Assembly (NCBI GenBank): GCA_015472025.1
Contig: BNHL01000001.1
Coordinates: forward strand, 1,399,501-1,463,500
Direction: 5' to 3'
DNA length: 64,000 nt
DNA from: Cytophagales bacterium WSM2-2
GTDB lineage: Bacteria > Bacteroidota > Bacteroidia > Cytophagales > Cyclobacteriaceae
Shown here: piece after piece, positions 8,504 through 18,231 of the stretch
Numbering within the stretch: position 1 is the first letter of the stretch
Layout: every line of letters begins with the position of its first letter
Position numbers and translations under genes: made by a program
Notes under the pieces: generated by a model
What the model was told of the DNA's origin: nothing
Seen by the model: the letters and a program-made list of their open reading frames with translations, nothing else
Database searches by the model: none

Positions 8504-11011
8504 TTAGCCCCGCAGTCTCCTCACAGCTGCCACTCCAAAACCAATCATCAGCACGCCAGTACCCAACCAAAGAATGTTGATGTAAGGCTTCTCCAGGGCT
8601 TTAATAACCACCCAGTCTTTCTGACGTGAATTTGTTCCAATCAAAAATTCATTGGTTTGAGGGAATATGTTGAGCAGCGCTATCCGCACACCAAGATCAT
8701 TCACTTCTGACGGGATACGGGCCACATCGATTTTATTCCGGATCAGAAAAATAGGTTCAGCATAAAAATTCTCATGCTCACCTTCTAACCGTACCCTGGC
8801 CTTTACCGCCACATCCTCCTGTTCTAACTCCACGCCCTCAATGTTGCGAATCTGCTCTATGCTCTCCAGCACAGCGACATAGTCATTGACAAAAAACTGT
8901 TGTCCAATTTTAACTTTTACTTCTTCCGTTTTTGCCCATGGTTGTTCTTCTTCACGGTTCATCATTGCTGAGACATGGGTGTAAATATCCCTTCCAAAAT
9001 TTCTCTTGATGTCAGGCGAAGCGAGAAATCCGCCCATAGCGGGATTGATTTGAATCCGTGGGTAAAGTGTGGCCGCTACTTTGCCTTGTTTTCGCATTTC
9101 AATTTCGTAGAACGTGTTCTCCGGATAAATATCAAAAGTGTCTTTGGCACTGTATAATTTTTCCCCTTTATAAATGATGTCTTTGATCGCAACGACCAGG
9201 TAAGGATCCGATGTCGGCAAAATATCATTTTTCCTGACGAAACCTTTTTTACTTCTCAACTCCAGGTTCTCACTGCGGTATTCTATCTCGTAACCTGCCA
9301 TCGTTTTTGTTTCATTGATGAACAGTAAGAGATTATCGCGATTAAATTCCGTTCCCATCTCCTGGTTAACAATCAGTCCGCTATTATTTAATGAAACCAC
9401 TTTTGAATATCCGGACGAGAACATGATACCGATCAGCATCAGTCCAACACCAACATGCGCCAACGCACCTCCCGAAAGGCCGGGACTTACTTTGAATATT
9501 GAAATGAGAACTCGCAGGTTGGACACAACCAGGTAAACCCCACACAACGTCAGGATTATATAAACAGGGTTACTGATTTTAGTTATGGCAAGAATGATGG
9601 CAAACAGGATTAGAGTAACCAAAAGAGGAGTGACTAATTCCTTCTTCAATTTTTCTTTATCCATTTTGTTCCACCAGAAAAATTGCGCTGTTCCTGAAAC
9701 CAACGCAATTGCTACAGCAAACCACAGCTGAAAACGTGAATAGAATTCGATCTGGTTGGCGGGAGGTGCCAGGTTCGATTGGACTCCAAATATTTCCACG
9801 ATCTTATTGTACACGGGAATGGAAGTCGGCATCAGTACCTGGAAGCCCATGAGGCAAAGCACGGTTGCGCCAAGAAAAATCCAGAACTCTGGCGCGTAGG
9901 TTGAAATCTCTTTTTCGTCAGATGGAATTTTCTTCCATCGCGCTGCCATCAAAGCAACTGCTGCAACAGTAAAAAATAAAAGGTACAACAGTAATTGTCC
10001 TGATAATCCCAGGTCGGTAAATGAATGAACGGAGGCATCGCCCAGTATTCCGCTTCGCGTGAGGAAAGTGGAATACAGGATCAGGATGAAAACAGCAACA
10101 ACCAGGATCATTGAGGTTTTCAATGCAGTGCCTTTGCTTTTCGTCATCATCATGACGTGGATGGAAGCGATGAGAATAACCCATGGAACGTAAACTGCAT
10201 TTTCCACGGGATCCCAGTTCCAGTAGCCGCCAAAACTCAACGTTTCATAAGCCCAGTAACCGCCCATTAAGATTCCGAGGCCGAGGATTCCGCCACCTAC
10301 CAACGCCCAGGGCAAGGCAGGCTTAATCCATTCGTAATATTTTTTCTGCCAGAGTCCGGCAATGCAAAACGCGAAAGGAGGAAGCGTAAGAGCAAATCCA
10401 AGAAATAATGTTGGCGGATGGATCACCATCCAGTAGTTCTGCAGAAGGGCGTTCAGTCCGTTGCCATCTTTAGGAATAAATTCAGGATTGATTTTAAAAA
10501 TCGGATCGCTCATTGCATCGCGAAGCAAAATGAATGGCGAGCTTCCTATTTTAACATCAGCCACTGGAATCACAACTCCCAAAATCATGGAAGCAAGGAA
10601 AGCTTGCACTAGGGCAAACACGATCATGACATGCGGTTCCCATGCCCGTTGTGTGTGAAGCAAAATCAGTCCCAACACGGCCTGCCAGAACATCCAAAGT
10701 AAAAAACTCCCCTCCTGACCTTCCCAAAAACAAGAGATCATGTATTGCCCCGGAAGATGAAGCGATGAATGACTGTAGGCGTAGTGATATTCAAAGTAGT
10801 GCTGCTGAATGATTGTATACAGCACACCGACTATTCCAATGACGGAAATTCCATGAATATAAAAAGCCACACGTCCATTCTTAACCCACTCCTGAGCTTT
10901 CAGTAAATCTGTTGAATGGATATTTCTCCAATAGGCAAAAGCAGAGACTAGTGCAGCAACCATGGATACAATTACAAACAGATGACCAAGGTTGCCGATG
11001 AAATAATGCAT
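8504..11011 (-). CDS. ccmF: Cytochrome c haem lyase subunit CcmF
   Basis: 835 residues, a polytopic inner-membrane protein. It has 'CFWEGQEGSFLLW' (about 94-106), 'HPPTLFLGF' (198-206) and the tryptophan-rich WWD motif 'FGGYWNWDPVENA' (260-272), which binds haem at the outer face in CcmF/CcsA proteins. A soluble domain (about 560-810) lies before the last helix, 'ILWLGTGVLMIGFG'. CcmF receives haem from holo-CcmE and attaches it to CXXCH cysteines of apocytochromes. It is the last of the ccm genes here, 65 bp after ccmE. Length is somewhat above that of proteobacterial CcmF. Confidence 0.93.
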   Translation of the reverse strand: MHYFIGNLGHLFVIVSMVAALVSAFAYWRNIHSTDLLKAQEWVKNGRVAFYIHGISVIGIVGVLYTIIQQHYFEYHYAYSHSSLHLPGQYMISCFWEGQEGSFLLWMFWQAVLGLILLHTQRAWEPHVMIVFALVQAFLASMILGVVIPVADVKIGSSPFILLRDAMSDPIFKINPEFIPKDGNGLNALLQNYWMVIHPPTLFLGFALTLPPFAFCIAGLWQKKYYEWIKPALPWALVGGGILGLGILMGGYWAYETLSFGGYWNWDPVENAVYVPWVILIASIHVMMMTKSKGTALKTSMILVVAVFILILYSTFLTRSGILGDASVHSFTDLGLSGQLLLYLLFFTVAAVALMAARWKKIPSDEKEISTYAPEFWIFLGATVLCLMGFQVLMPTSIPVYNKIVEIFGVQSNLAPPANQIEFYSRFQLWFAVAIALVSGTAQFFWWNKMDKEKLKKELVTPLLVTLILFAIILAITKISNPVYIILTLCGVYLVVSNLRVLISIFKVSPGLSGGALAHVGVGLMLIGIMFSSGYSKVVSLNNSGLIVNQEMGTEFNRDNLLLFINETKTMAGYEIEYRSENLELRSKKGFVRKNDILPTSDPYLVVAIKDIIYKGEKLYSAKDTFDIYPENTFYEIEMRKQGKVAATLYPRIQINPAMGGFLASPDIKRNFGRDIYTHVSAMMNREEEQPWAKTEEVKVKIGQQFFVNDYVAVLESIEQIRNIEGVELEQEDVAVKARVRLEGEHENFYAEPIFLIRNKIDVARIPSEVNDLGVRIALLNIFPQTNEFLIGTNSRQKDWVVIKALEKPYINILWLGTGVLMIGFGVAAVRRLRG

Positions 11012-11076
11012 GTAAGAGGAAGTTGTTAGGTTTTCGTTGTTCGGATTAATTTAAAACGACTCAACGATAAAATGAA

Positions 11077-11487
11077 TTAAGTACCGGCATTCAGTTTCTG
11101 TTCCTGGTATTTGCTTGGGCACTTAAGCAGGATTTTTTTAGCAATGAATTGATCCTGCTGATAGCTTCCGATGACCACCACTTTTTCGCTCCTTAAAAAA
11201 TCCGGCGGCATCGGTTCGTTGTAAAATACTTTTTGTTCTTTCTTGTTGTCATCCACCAGGATGAAAGAAAACGAAAGTTTGTCAATGCTGTTTTCAAGAC
11301 CTACCACATGTCCGGCTTCATCCTTTTTTAAATCCCCAACCACGTGGATAGCTGTAGTATTCCCCTCCGAGGCCATTTGATGTGCCTGATCAAAATTTAC
11401 ATAGGTGCTTGCATCTCCCGCTGTGACCACGATTATGCCGATGGCTACCGCGATTACCACAATGGCTATGATATAGGAGGGTTTCAT
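11077..11487 (-). CDS. ccmE: Haem chaperone CcmE, Cys-type (CXXXY) variant
   Basis: 136 residues: an N-terminal membrane anchor (residues 4-22) followed by a periplasmic OB-fold domain ('HVVGDLKKDEAGHVVGLE', 'VFYNEPMPPDFLRSEKVVVIGSY'). In the classical family haem is bound covalently by the His of HXXXY; here the equivalent site near the C-terminus reads 'LKCPSKYQEQ', so Cys replaces His (CXXXY), as in the variant CcmE known from archaea and some sulfate reducers. Lies between ccmD-like and ccmF. Confidence 0.9.
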   Translation of the reverse strand: MKPSYIIAIVVIAVAIGIIVVTAGDASTYVNFDQAHQMASEGNTTAIHVVGDLKKDEAGHVVGLENSIDKLSFSFILVDDNKKEQKVFYNEPMPPDFLRSEKVVVIGSYQQDQFIAKKILLKCPSKYQEQKLNAGT

Positions 11488-11542
11488 TTCTTTCAGTTTA
11501 AGAATTCACAATTCAACGTTCGAATGCAAATTTACCAAACAA

Positions 11543-11761
11543 TTACTTGAGCTCGTTGATTCTTTTCTCCATGGCTGCCACCTTTCGATCGGTATAAACG
11601 AGAAACCCTATAAGGCCAAAGAAAATCACGAGAGTAATGGCTATGACCACATAGATTTTACCCTCGCTGCGCATGGTATCGGCCATTTCAGCATTCTGCG
11701 CAAACAGGGAATGGGTGAGCAACATCAGCCCAGTCAACACGAGCATATTAATTTTTTTCAT
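11543..11761 (-). CDS. ccmD: CcmD-like small membrane protein
   Basis: 72 residues: a signal-like hydrophobic N-terminus ending in FAQ, then one transmembrane helix ('IYVVIAITLVIFFGLIGFLVY') and a basic tail 'TDRKVAAMEKRINELK'. In proteobacteria CcmD helps release holo-CcmE from the CcmABC complex. The assignment rests on size, topology and position between ccmC and ccmE, since this family has little sequence conservation. Its start overlaps the end of ccmC by 14 bp. Confidence 0.7.
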   Translation of the reverse strand: MKKINMLVLTGLMLLTHSLFAQNAEMADTMRSEGKIYVVIAITLVIFFGLIGFLVYTDRKVAAMEKRINELK

Positions 11762-12419
11762 CTTCTGACGTAGTTATTTTTTCTTCAACTAGTTTCATCC
11801 GGATTCGCACTGTTGTAATCCATATACCTAATAATATCCAGCCAACAACTGCCGGATAAAAGACGAGCCTCATTTTGCTGTCGAGGTCATACATGTTAAA
11901 TCCCGGATTTCCGCCACTACCAGGATGCATACTGCTGGTCATTCGGGGTATTATAAAAATGAGTGGAATCATAGCCACAAATGCAAAGATGTTGTACACA
12001 GCACTGAGGCGTGCGCGTTGCTCGTCATTGTTTACTGATCCTCTTAAAACAAAGTAGGCAAAGTAAATGAGTAGAGCCACTGCGGCCCCATTTTGTTTGG
12101 GGTCACCATGCCAGGGTGAGCCCCAGGTGTAATTAGCCCAAATCATCCCGGTGAAAATTCCGAGTATGCCAAAAATTGTTCCCACGTTTGCAAATTCCAA
12201 AGACCAAACATCGTTCTCTGAGCTGGGGTTGCGCAAGTACTTAATGGAGTAAACCACCGATGCGCCATACAACGTCACCATTCCAAACCACATGGGCACG
12301 TGAAAATATAAAGCACGAATAGTCTCATTAACTATTTCAAGCCGCGGTACAGGCATGAGTAAGCCACCGACTATTGTGTACGTTAACAAAACAATACCTA
12401 AAATTTTCCACCACCGCAT
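11748..12419 (-). CDS. ccmC: Haem exporter/transfer protein CcmC
   Basis: 223 residues from the ATG at 12417-12419 (MRWWKILG). An in-frame ATG 63 bp upstream would overlap ccmB by 13 bp and add a polar, unfamily-like N-terminus. Six membrane helices and the periplasmic tryptophan-rich motif 'YTWGSPWHGDPKQNGA', the CcmC counterpart of WWD, with flanking His residues ('YFHVPMW', 'SSMHPGS'). It loads haem onto CcmE. Translationally linked to the ccmD-like gene. Confidence 0.9.
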   Translation of the reverse strand: MRWWKILGIVLLTYTIVGGLLMPVPRLEIVNETIRALYFHVPMWFGMVTLYGASVVYSIKYLRNPSSENDVWSLEFANVGTIFGILGIFTGMIWANYTWGSPWHGDPKQNGAAVALLIYFAYFVLRGSVNNDEQRARLSAVYNIFAFVAMIPLIFIIPRMTSSMHPGSGGNPGFNMYDLDSKMRLVFYPAVVGWILLGIWITTVRIRMKLVEEKITTSEDEKN

Positions 12420-12469
12420 AATGACAACAGAATTTATAGAGTACGTAACAATTTTTTCATCCGATGATT

Positions 12470-13129
12470 TCAGGTGCGCCAAATAAAAGGGAACAAAAGA
12501 TACGATACTGCCCCCACCAAAACATTTATCGCCAAGAGTGACGCTAACTTCTCAAAACTTGCATCAGGATCCAGTCCGTCCATGCAATTTTTACTTATCC
12601 TCACAGCCATCAGTAAAACAGATATCACCACGGGAAAACTAAGGACGGCCATAAGAATATTGCTGTTGCCCGCTTTTGCCGAAAGAGCAGAAAGCAGAGT
12701 AAGTGTGGTAGAAAATCCCAGCGATGAGAGCACCAATAGAATCGCAAAGGTGGTTTTATCCTCTACCGGATCATTCAGAAAAAGAGTGAACAGAAAATAC
12801 CCCGCTAACGTCAATAACAGGCAAAGACAAAAATTATAAATGACCTTGGAAATCAAGACATCCAGGGGGTTAGCGATAGAGTACATATAAACATCGACCC
12901 CTTTTTTTTCAGAGATAAAACTCTTCGCCACGGTGCTTATTGCCGTAAATAAAATGGTAATCCAAAAAAGCGCGTTCCATACCTGTGGGGTGATCAGATT
13001 TTGCCTGAGAGCAAAGGCGAGATAGCTGATAAAAATCATGCTTAACAAGTACAATGCCAAGCTCGCGATCACTGACTTTCGTCTAAGCTCCAGCGAGAAT
13101 TCTTTTTTAAGAAGCACACCAATAGGCAT
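12470..13129 (-). CDS. ccmB: Haem exporter membrane subunit CcmB
   Basis: 219 residues with six predicted helices. The N-terminus 'LLKKEFSLELRRK' and 'KSFISEKKGVDVYMYSIANPLDVLISKVIYN' are typical of CcmB, the permease that pairs with the ATPase CcmA to drive release of holo-CcmE. No ccmA is in the window, although ccmB is the first ccm gene of this run. A divergent nucleotide-sugar operon starts 92 bp upstream. Confidence 0.9.
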   Translation of the reverse strand: MPIGVLLKKEFSLELRRKSVIASLALYLLSMIFISYLAFALRQNLITPQVWNALFWITILFTAISTVAKSFISEKKGVDVYMYSIANPLDVLISKVIYNFCLCLLLTLAGYFLFTLFLNDPVEDKTTFAILLVLSSLGFSTTLTLLSALSAKAGNSNILMAVLSFPVVISVLLMAVRISKNCMDGLDPDASFEKLASLLAINVLVGAVSYLLFPFIWRT

Positions 13130-13195
13130 CGTCCTGCAAAAATTTGCGCTGCAAAACTACAAATCACACCTCACAATCGTACCAACAGAATGTGT

Positions 13196-13203
13196 TATTT
13201 TTG
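13196..13203 (+). promoter_or_regulatory. Candidate Bacteroidota -7 box for the nucleotide-sugar operon
   Basis: TATTTTTG fits TAnnTTTG and lies 18 nt before the ATG at 13222. No good TTTG -33 element is visible at the usual distance. A near-identical TATTTTTGC sits at the same spacing before ugd (48733). Confidence 0.4.
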
Positions 13204-13221
13204 CTCCCTTAGCAAAACAGG

Positions 13222-14244
13222 ATGCATTCCAAAGTCGTCTTTGTATCAGGATCAGCCGGGTTTATTGGATTTCACCTCTCACAAAAGTTGCTCTCACAAG
13301 GCTTCCAGGTTGTGGGGTTTGATAATTTGAACGACTACTATGATGTCAAATTGAAAGAAGCCAGGCTGGCAATTTTAAAGGCGAAAACTGGTTTTACTTT
13401 TGTAAAGGCTGATCTTCATGATCGTCAAGCAGTTGAAAAGGTGTTTAACGAATTTAAATTTGATTATGTAGTCAATCTCGCGGCACAAGCGGGTGTACGG
13501 TATTCGATTCAAAACCCCTATGCTTACCTGGATAGCAACATTCACGGTTTTCTAAATGTACTTGAGGCTTGCCGGCACCATAAACCGGCACATCTGGTCT
13601 ATGCTTCATCCAGTTCTGTCTATGGGGCAAATAAAGAAATGCCATTCTCCGTCAGACATAATGTAGATCACCCACTGTCACTTTACGCAGTGTCAAAGAA
13701 ATCGAACGAGTTAATGGCCCATTCTTATTCTGTGCTGTACGGAATACCAACTACGGGGCTCCGCTTTTTCAGTGTCTACGGGCCGTATGGAAGACCGGAC
13801 ATGGCCTTGTTTATTTTTACCAAAGCAATTCTGGAAGGCAAACCCATCAATGTGTTCAACAACGGTAAGATGAAACGGGATTTTACCTATGTAGATGATA
13901 TTGTAGAGGGAATTGCCCGACTGATTCCCCATATTCCAAAACCGGATGTCAATTGGAGCGGACTCAACCCCAACCCCGCAACTAGCTTTGTCCCCTACCG
14001 GCTTTATAATATCGGCAACCACCAGCAGGTAGAGTTGCTCTATTTTATTGAGACAATCGAAAAGAAACTGAACAAGAAAGCAATTAAGAACTTCATGCCC
14101 ATCCAGGAAGGAGATGTTCCTGAATCACTGGCCGATGTAAATGAATTGACACATGATGTCGGTTTCAGTCCGGACACACCGATTGAACGGGGCGTATCAA
14201 ATTTTATTGACTGGTACCTGGAATATTATAGCATTACAATTTAA
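13222..14244 (+). CDS. UDP-glucuronate 4-epimerase family (SDR)
   Basis: 340 residues, extended short-chain dehydrogenase. NAD-binding motif '[10 protein letters not shown]' (10-19), the signature '[18 protein letters not shown]' typical of CapI/LpsL UDP-glucuronate 4-epimerases, an SSSS..YG stretch (130-135), and the YxxxK pair (Y155, K159). '[15 protein letters not shown]' also matches that family. Expected reaction: UDP-GlcA to UDP-GalA. Because the next gene is a TviB/WbpO-type dehydrogenase, a UDP-N-acetylhexosaminuronate could be the real substrate (inference). First gene of the operon; 8 bp before the next. Confidence 0.82.
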   Translation: MHSKVVFVSGSAGFIGFHLSQKLLSQGFQVVGFDNLNDYYDVKLKEARLAILKAKTGFTFVKADLHDRQAVEKVFNEFKFDYVVNLAAQAGVRYSIQNPYAYLDSNIHGFLNVLEACRHHKPAHLVYASSSSVYGANKEMPFSVRHNVDHPLSLYAVSKKSNELMAHSYSVLYGIPTTGLRFFSVYGPYGRPDMALFIFTKAILEGKPINVFNNGKMKRDFTYVDDIVEGIARLIPHIPKPDVNWSGLNPNPATSFVPYRLYNIGNHQQVELLYFIETIEKKLNKKAIKNFMPIQEGDVPESLADVNELTHDVGFSPDTPIERGVSNFIDWYLEYYSITI

Positions 14245-14252
14245 ATTATAAC

Positions 14253-15503
14253 ATGGAAAAAATCGCCATCATTGGTTTAGGTTATGTTGGATTACCCCTC
14301 GCAGTGGAATTCGGGAAAATTCTTGATGTCGTTGGGTTTGACGTCAATCAAACCCGAATAGATGAATTAAAAAAAGGAGTTGATCGAACTCTGGAGGTAG
14401 AATCGGACGAATTGAAGAATGCCAAGCATCTCACTTTTTCATACGAGCCTGGTGATCTCACGGGCGTCAATTATTTTATTGTCACAGTTCCAACGCCTGT
14501 AGATGAATTTCGTGTGCCCGATTTAAGGCCACTCCAGTCAGCAAGTAAAACAGTTGGGGCCGCCTTGAAAAAGGGAAATATCGTCATTTATGAATCTACG
14601 GTTTATCCTGGGTGCACCGAAGAAATTTGTGTTCCGATCCTCGAGAAAGAAAGCGGGTTGAAATTCAATTCTGATTTTTTTGCCGGATACTCTCCCGAGC
14701 GTATCAACCCAGGCGATAAACAACATCGATTACCAAACATCAAGAAAATTACCAGTGGCAGTACTCCTGAGATTGCAGAGAAAGTAGATTTACTTTATAA
14801 TAAAATCATTAAGGCGGGAACGCACAAAGCGTCTTCTTTAAAAGTCGCGGAAGCTGCCAAGGTTATTGAAAATTCTCAGCGCGATCTAAATATTGCCTTT
14901 GTAAATGAACTCGCCCTTATTTTTCGGCGAATAGGAATCGATACACATGAAGTGCTGGAGGCCGCAGGCACGAAATGGAATTTTCTTCCCTTTAAGCCTG
15001 GCCTTGTCGGCGGGCATTGTATTGGTGTTGACCCTTATTATCTCACTTACAAGGCTGAAAGTCTCGGGTATCACCCGGAGGTAATTTTGTCTGGAAGAAA
15101 GATCAACGACAGTATGGCGATCTACGTAGCAAATGATGTGATAAAACTTATGGCTCAAAAGCAACTGCCCATTAATGGAGGGAAAGTGTTAATGCTAGGT
15201 TTAACTTTCAAGGAAAATTGCCCCGACATCCGAAACAGTAAAGTTGTAGATGTAGTGCGCGAGTTGGCAAGCTTTGGAACACACGTGGATATCTATGATC
15301 CTCACGCGGACGCAGATGAAGTTGCCCATGAATATAATCTCCAGCTTACAAAGACCATTTCTAAGAAGTATCATGCGATTGTCCTGGCTGTTGGGCACAA
15401 GGAATTCACGCAATTAGACTGGAATAAAATCAAGGAGCCCAATGCGGTTGTGTATGACGTCAAAGGGGCTCTCGATAAATCACTGGTAACGGCTAGATTA
15501 TAA
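14253..15503 (+). CDS. tviB: UDP-HexNAc 6-dehydrogenase, TviB/WbpO type
   Basis: 416 residues. Rossmann motif 'GLGYVGLPLA' (8-17), 'ESTVYPG' (114-120) and the catalytic Cys in 'GGHCIGVDPYY' (C256); C-terminal domain with 'GLTFKENCPDIRNSKVVD'. The N-terminus 'GLPLAVEFGK' and the 'FFAGYSPERINPGD' block resemble TviB/WbpO (UDP-GlcNAc/UDP-GalNAc dehydrogenases) more than UDP-glucose dehydrogenases; the window has a separate ugd at 48758. It oxidises C6 to the uronate using NAD and would feed the WbpB/E/D genes downstream. Substrate epimer cannot be decided from sequence. Confidence 0.85.
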   Translation: MEKIAIIGLGYVGLPLAVEFGKILDVVGFDVNQTRIDELKKGVDRTLEVESDELKNAKHLTFSYEPGDLTGVNYFIVTVPTPVDEFRVPDLRPLQSASKTVGAALKKGNIVIYESTVYPGCTEEICVPILEKESGLKFNSDFFAGYSPERINPGDKQHRLPNIKKITSGSTPEIAEKVDLLYNKIIKAGTHKASSLKVAEAAKVIENSQRDLNIAFVNELALIFRRIGIDTHEVLEAAGTKWNFLPFKPGLVGGHCIGVDPYYLTYKAESLGYHPEVILSGRKINDSMAIYVANDVIKLMAQKQLPINGGKVLMLGLTFKENCPDIRNSKVVDVVRELASFGTHVDIYDPHADADEVAHEYNLQLTKTISKKYHAIVLAVGHKEFTQLDWNKIKEPNAVVYDVKGALDKSLVTARL

Positions 15504-15504
15504 A

Positions 15505-16527
15505 ATGATAAAGAAAGAAATTCTCCTAACCGGTGGCGCAGGATATATAGGGGCCCATACAGCGGTTGAATTGATCCAACAAGGCTTTGGCGTAACTTTG
15601 ATTGATGATTTTTCAAAGAGTGATCGTACGCTTTTATCAGGAATTGAAAAAATAACGGGCAAGAAAAATAGTTTTTTTGAAGGCGACTGCAAAGACAAAG
15701 ATTTTCTACGTAAGCTCTTTGCACAGAAAAAATTTGACAGCGTTATTCATTTTGCCGCCTATAAATCAGTTGGTGAATCTGTCCAAAAACCTCTGATGTA
15801 TTACGAAAACAACCTGGAGTCATTGACGGCATTACTTGAGGTAATGAAGGAATTTAATGTCAATGAATTTATCTTTTCTTCATCATGTACAGTGTACGGT
15901 CAGCCTGATACAATACCTGTCGATGAAAGTGCTCCCTTCAAAAAAGCGGAGTCACCTTATGGAGCGACTAAACAAATATGTGAACAAATTCTGCAGGACG
16001 TGGTTGCAGCAGATAAAAACCTGAGGGCAATTTCACTTCGCTACTTTAATCCCGTGGGCGCCCATTCCTCCGCCCTGATTGGAGAGCTTCCAATCGGTGT
16101 ACCTAACAACCTCGTTCCTTACATCACACAAACAGCCATCGGCCTCCGGGAAAAACTTACCGTTTTTGGAAGTGACTATCAAACTCCGGATGGTAGCTGC
16201 ATTCGTGATTTTATTCATGTCGTGGATTTGGCGAAGGCACATGTTAAGGCTGTTGAGAGCATTAACGAAATGCCCCGCAAGTATGAGGTCTTCAATTTAG
16301 GAACAGGTCAAGGTGAAACCGTTCTGGGCTTAATTAAAAAATTTATCGAAGTCACTGGTGTCAAATTAAATTATGAAGTAGGGTCGCGAAGACCAGGTGA
16401 TATAGAAAAAGTTTATGGAGATCCTTCCAAAGCAAAAAGACTTCTGGGTTGGCAAACGCAACTTTCATTAGCGGACTCTTTGACTGACGCCTGGCGCTGG
16501 GAAAAACAACTTCTATCAAAAAAATAA
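15505..16527 (+). CDS. galE: UDP-glucose/UDP-GlcNAc 4-epimerase GalE
   Basis: 340 residues. 'GGAGYIGAHT' NAD site (10-19), 'SSSCTVYGQP' (125-134) with the catalytic Ser/Thr, and YxxxK at Y152/K156 ('SPYGATKQICEQIL'). 'LRYFNPVGAH' and 'GDYQTPDGSCIRDFIHV'-type blocks are classic GalE. Starts one base after the previous stop codon, and its TAA shares an A with the next ATG (TAATG at 16525-16529), so expression is coupled. Confidence 0.92.
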   Translation: MIKKEILLTGGAGYIGAHTAVELIQQGFGVTLIDDFSKSDRTLLSGIEKITGKKNSFFEGDCKDKDFLRKLFAQKKFDSVIHFAAYKSVGESVQKPLMYYENNLESLTALLEVMKEFNVNEFIFSSSCTVYGQPDTIPVDESAPFKKAESPYGATKQICEQILQDVVAADKNLRAISLRYFNPVGAHSSALIGELPIGVPNNLVPYITQTAIGLREKLTVFGSDYQTPDGSCIRDFIHVVDLAKAHVKAVESINEMPRKYEVFNLGTGQGETVLGLIKKFIEVTGVKLNYEVGSRRPGDIEKVYGDPSKAKRLLGWQTQLSLADSLTDAWRWEKQLLSKK

Positions 16528-17654
16528 TGACAGACATTAAAATGGTCGATTTGCAGGGGCAATATCTGCGAATAAAGAATGAAATAGATACTGCCATCCA
16601 AGATGTGCTAACATCTACGGCATTTATCCAGGGTGCACAGGTTCATTCTTTTGCGAATGCGCTCTCGAAATACAATCAAGACATAAAGGTAATTCCATGT
16701 GCCAACGGAACGGACGCATTGCAGATCGTCATGATGGCTTTGGATATAAAGCCGGGGGACGAAATTATTTTGCCTGTCCATACCTATGTGGCAACAGCGG
16801 AAGTCATTGCGCTACTGGGGCTCACCCCAGTATTTGTCGATGTGGACGAAAATTCGTTCAACATTAATCCTGACCAAATTCAAAGTCGAATTACAGCTCG
16901 CACAAAAGCCATCGTCCCGGTGCACCTTTATGGCCAATGTGCCGACATGGACCCGATCTTGAAAATCGCTGAGAAGAATAAACTTCATGTAATCGAAGAT
17001 TTAGCTCAGGCACTTGGGGCCGATTACACTTCCTCAAATGGAACAGTAAAGCGCGCCGGCACTATGGGCATTGTTGGATGCACTTCTTTTTTCCCCTCCA
17101 AGAATCTTGGTTGCTATGGCGATGGGGGAGCCATATTCACAAAGGATTCATCTCTGGCAGAGAAAATAAAGATGATCTCGAATCACGGGCAAAAAGTAAA
17201 ATACCAGCATGATATCATTGGTGTAAACAGTCGGCTTGATACACTCCAGGCGGCTATTCTTGAGGTAAAGCTGAAGTACCTGGATGATTATACCCGGCGA
17301 AGAAATGAGGTGGCGAGTTACTACGATACGCACCTGGCGAATATTCCCTTTATACAAACTCCTGTTCGCTCCAAAAGCTCAACTCACGTCTTTCATCAGT
17401 ATACAATCAAAACCAAGGGCATCGACCGTGAACAATTCAAAAAATACCTTGAGAGCAAAGGGGTGCCATCAATGATTTATTATCCAATTCCCCTTCATTT
17501 TCAAAAAGCTTACAGGCAACCCGGGTTTGAAGAAGGCTCATTCCCCGTGACCGAGCAACTTTCAAAAACTGTGCTATCATTGCCTATTCACACGGAAATG
17601 ACGCAAGTCGAATTGTCTTACATTTGTAATGTGATCCGCGAATATCATGTCTGA
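16527..17654 (+). CDS. wbpE: WbpE-type aminotransferase (DegT/DnrJ/EryC1/StrS family)
   Basis: 375 residues, PLP-dependent. '[15 protein letters not shown]' (58-72), '[17 protein letters not shown]' and the Schiff-base Lys K192 in '[14 protein letters not shown]'. With the two following genes it makes the set WbpE-WbpD-WbpB. WbpE aminates C3 of UDP-3-keto-GlcNAcA with glutamate as donor. Adjacency of the acetyltransferase and Gfo/Idh genes is what makes the WbpE call more specific than the family call. Confidence 0.88.
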   Translation: MTDIKMVDLQGQYLRIKNEIDTAIQDVLTSTAFIQGAQVHSFANALSKYNQDIKVIPCANGTDALQIVMMALDIKPGDEIILPVHTYVATAEVIALLGLTPVFVDVDENSFNINPDQIQSRITARTKAIVPVHLYGQCADMDPILKIAEKNKLHVIEDLAQALGADYTSSNGTVKRAGTMGIVGCTSFFPSKNLGCYGDGGAIFTKDSSLAEKIKMISNHGQKVKYQHDIIGVNSRLDTLQAAILEVKLKYLDDYTRRRNEVASYYDTHLANIPFIQTPVRSKSSTHVFHQYTIKTKGIDREQFKKYLESKGVPSMIYYPIPLHFQKAYRQPGFEEGSFPVTEQLSKTVLSLPIHTEMTQVELSYICNVIREYHV

Positions 17655-18231
17655 ACCAAAAAAATATTTTGCGCACTCCTCAGCCATCGTTGACGAGGGC
17701 TGCACAATCGGTGACGATGTAAAGATTTGGCACTTCTCGCACATTATGCCTAACTGTACCATTGGCGACAAATGTAATATTGGACAAAACGTAGTTATAT
17801 CACCTGATGTAGTGCTTGGAAAAAACGTAAAGGTTCAAAACAATGTCTCGATTTATACTGGCGTAACCTGTGAGGATGACGTATTTCTTGGCCCTTCAAT
17901 GGTTTTCACAAACGTGGTTAATCCACGTAGCGCTGTTAACCGAAAAAACCAATACGCAAAGACTGTAGTAAAAAAAGGAGCTTCTATAGGAGCAAATGCA
18001 ACTATCGTCTGTGGTCATGATATCGGGATGTTTGCTTTTATTGGCGCAGGTGCTGTTGTAACGAAAAACGTGCCCGACTATGCTTTAGTCATAGGTAACC
18101 CCGCGCGGCAAACAGGATGGATGAGTGAGTTCGGACATAAACTGAACTTCAATAAACAAGGGCTGGCCGTTTGTCAGGAAAGCCATGAAAAATATGAATT
18201 AAAAAATGGACAGGTAAAAAAAATAAAATGA
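17647..18231 (+). CDS. wbpD: WbpD-type UDP-aminosugar 3-N-acetyltransferase (left-handed beta helix)
   Basis: 194 residues built of hexapeptide repeats ('[20 protein letters not shown]', '[20 protein letters not shown]') that form a left-handed beta helix with a C-terminal tail. The sequence '[25 protein letters not shown]' is characteristic of WbpD/WlbB. It transfers acetyl from acetyl-CoA to the 3-amino group of UDP-GlcNAc3NA. Overlaps the aminotransferase by 8 bp and the next gene by 4 bp. Confidence 0.9.
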   Translation: MSEPKKYFAHSSAIVDEGCTIGDDVKIWHFSHIMPNCTIGDKCNIGQNVVISPDVVLGKNVKVQNNVSIYTGVTCEDDVFLGPSMVFTNVVNPRSAVNRKNQYAKTVVKKGASIGANATIVCGHDIGMFAFIGAGAVVTKNVPDYALVIGNPARQTGWMSEFGHKLNFNKQGLAVCQESHEKYELKNGQVKKIK

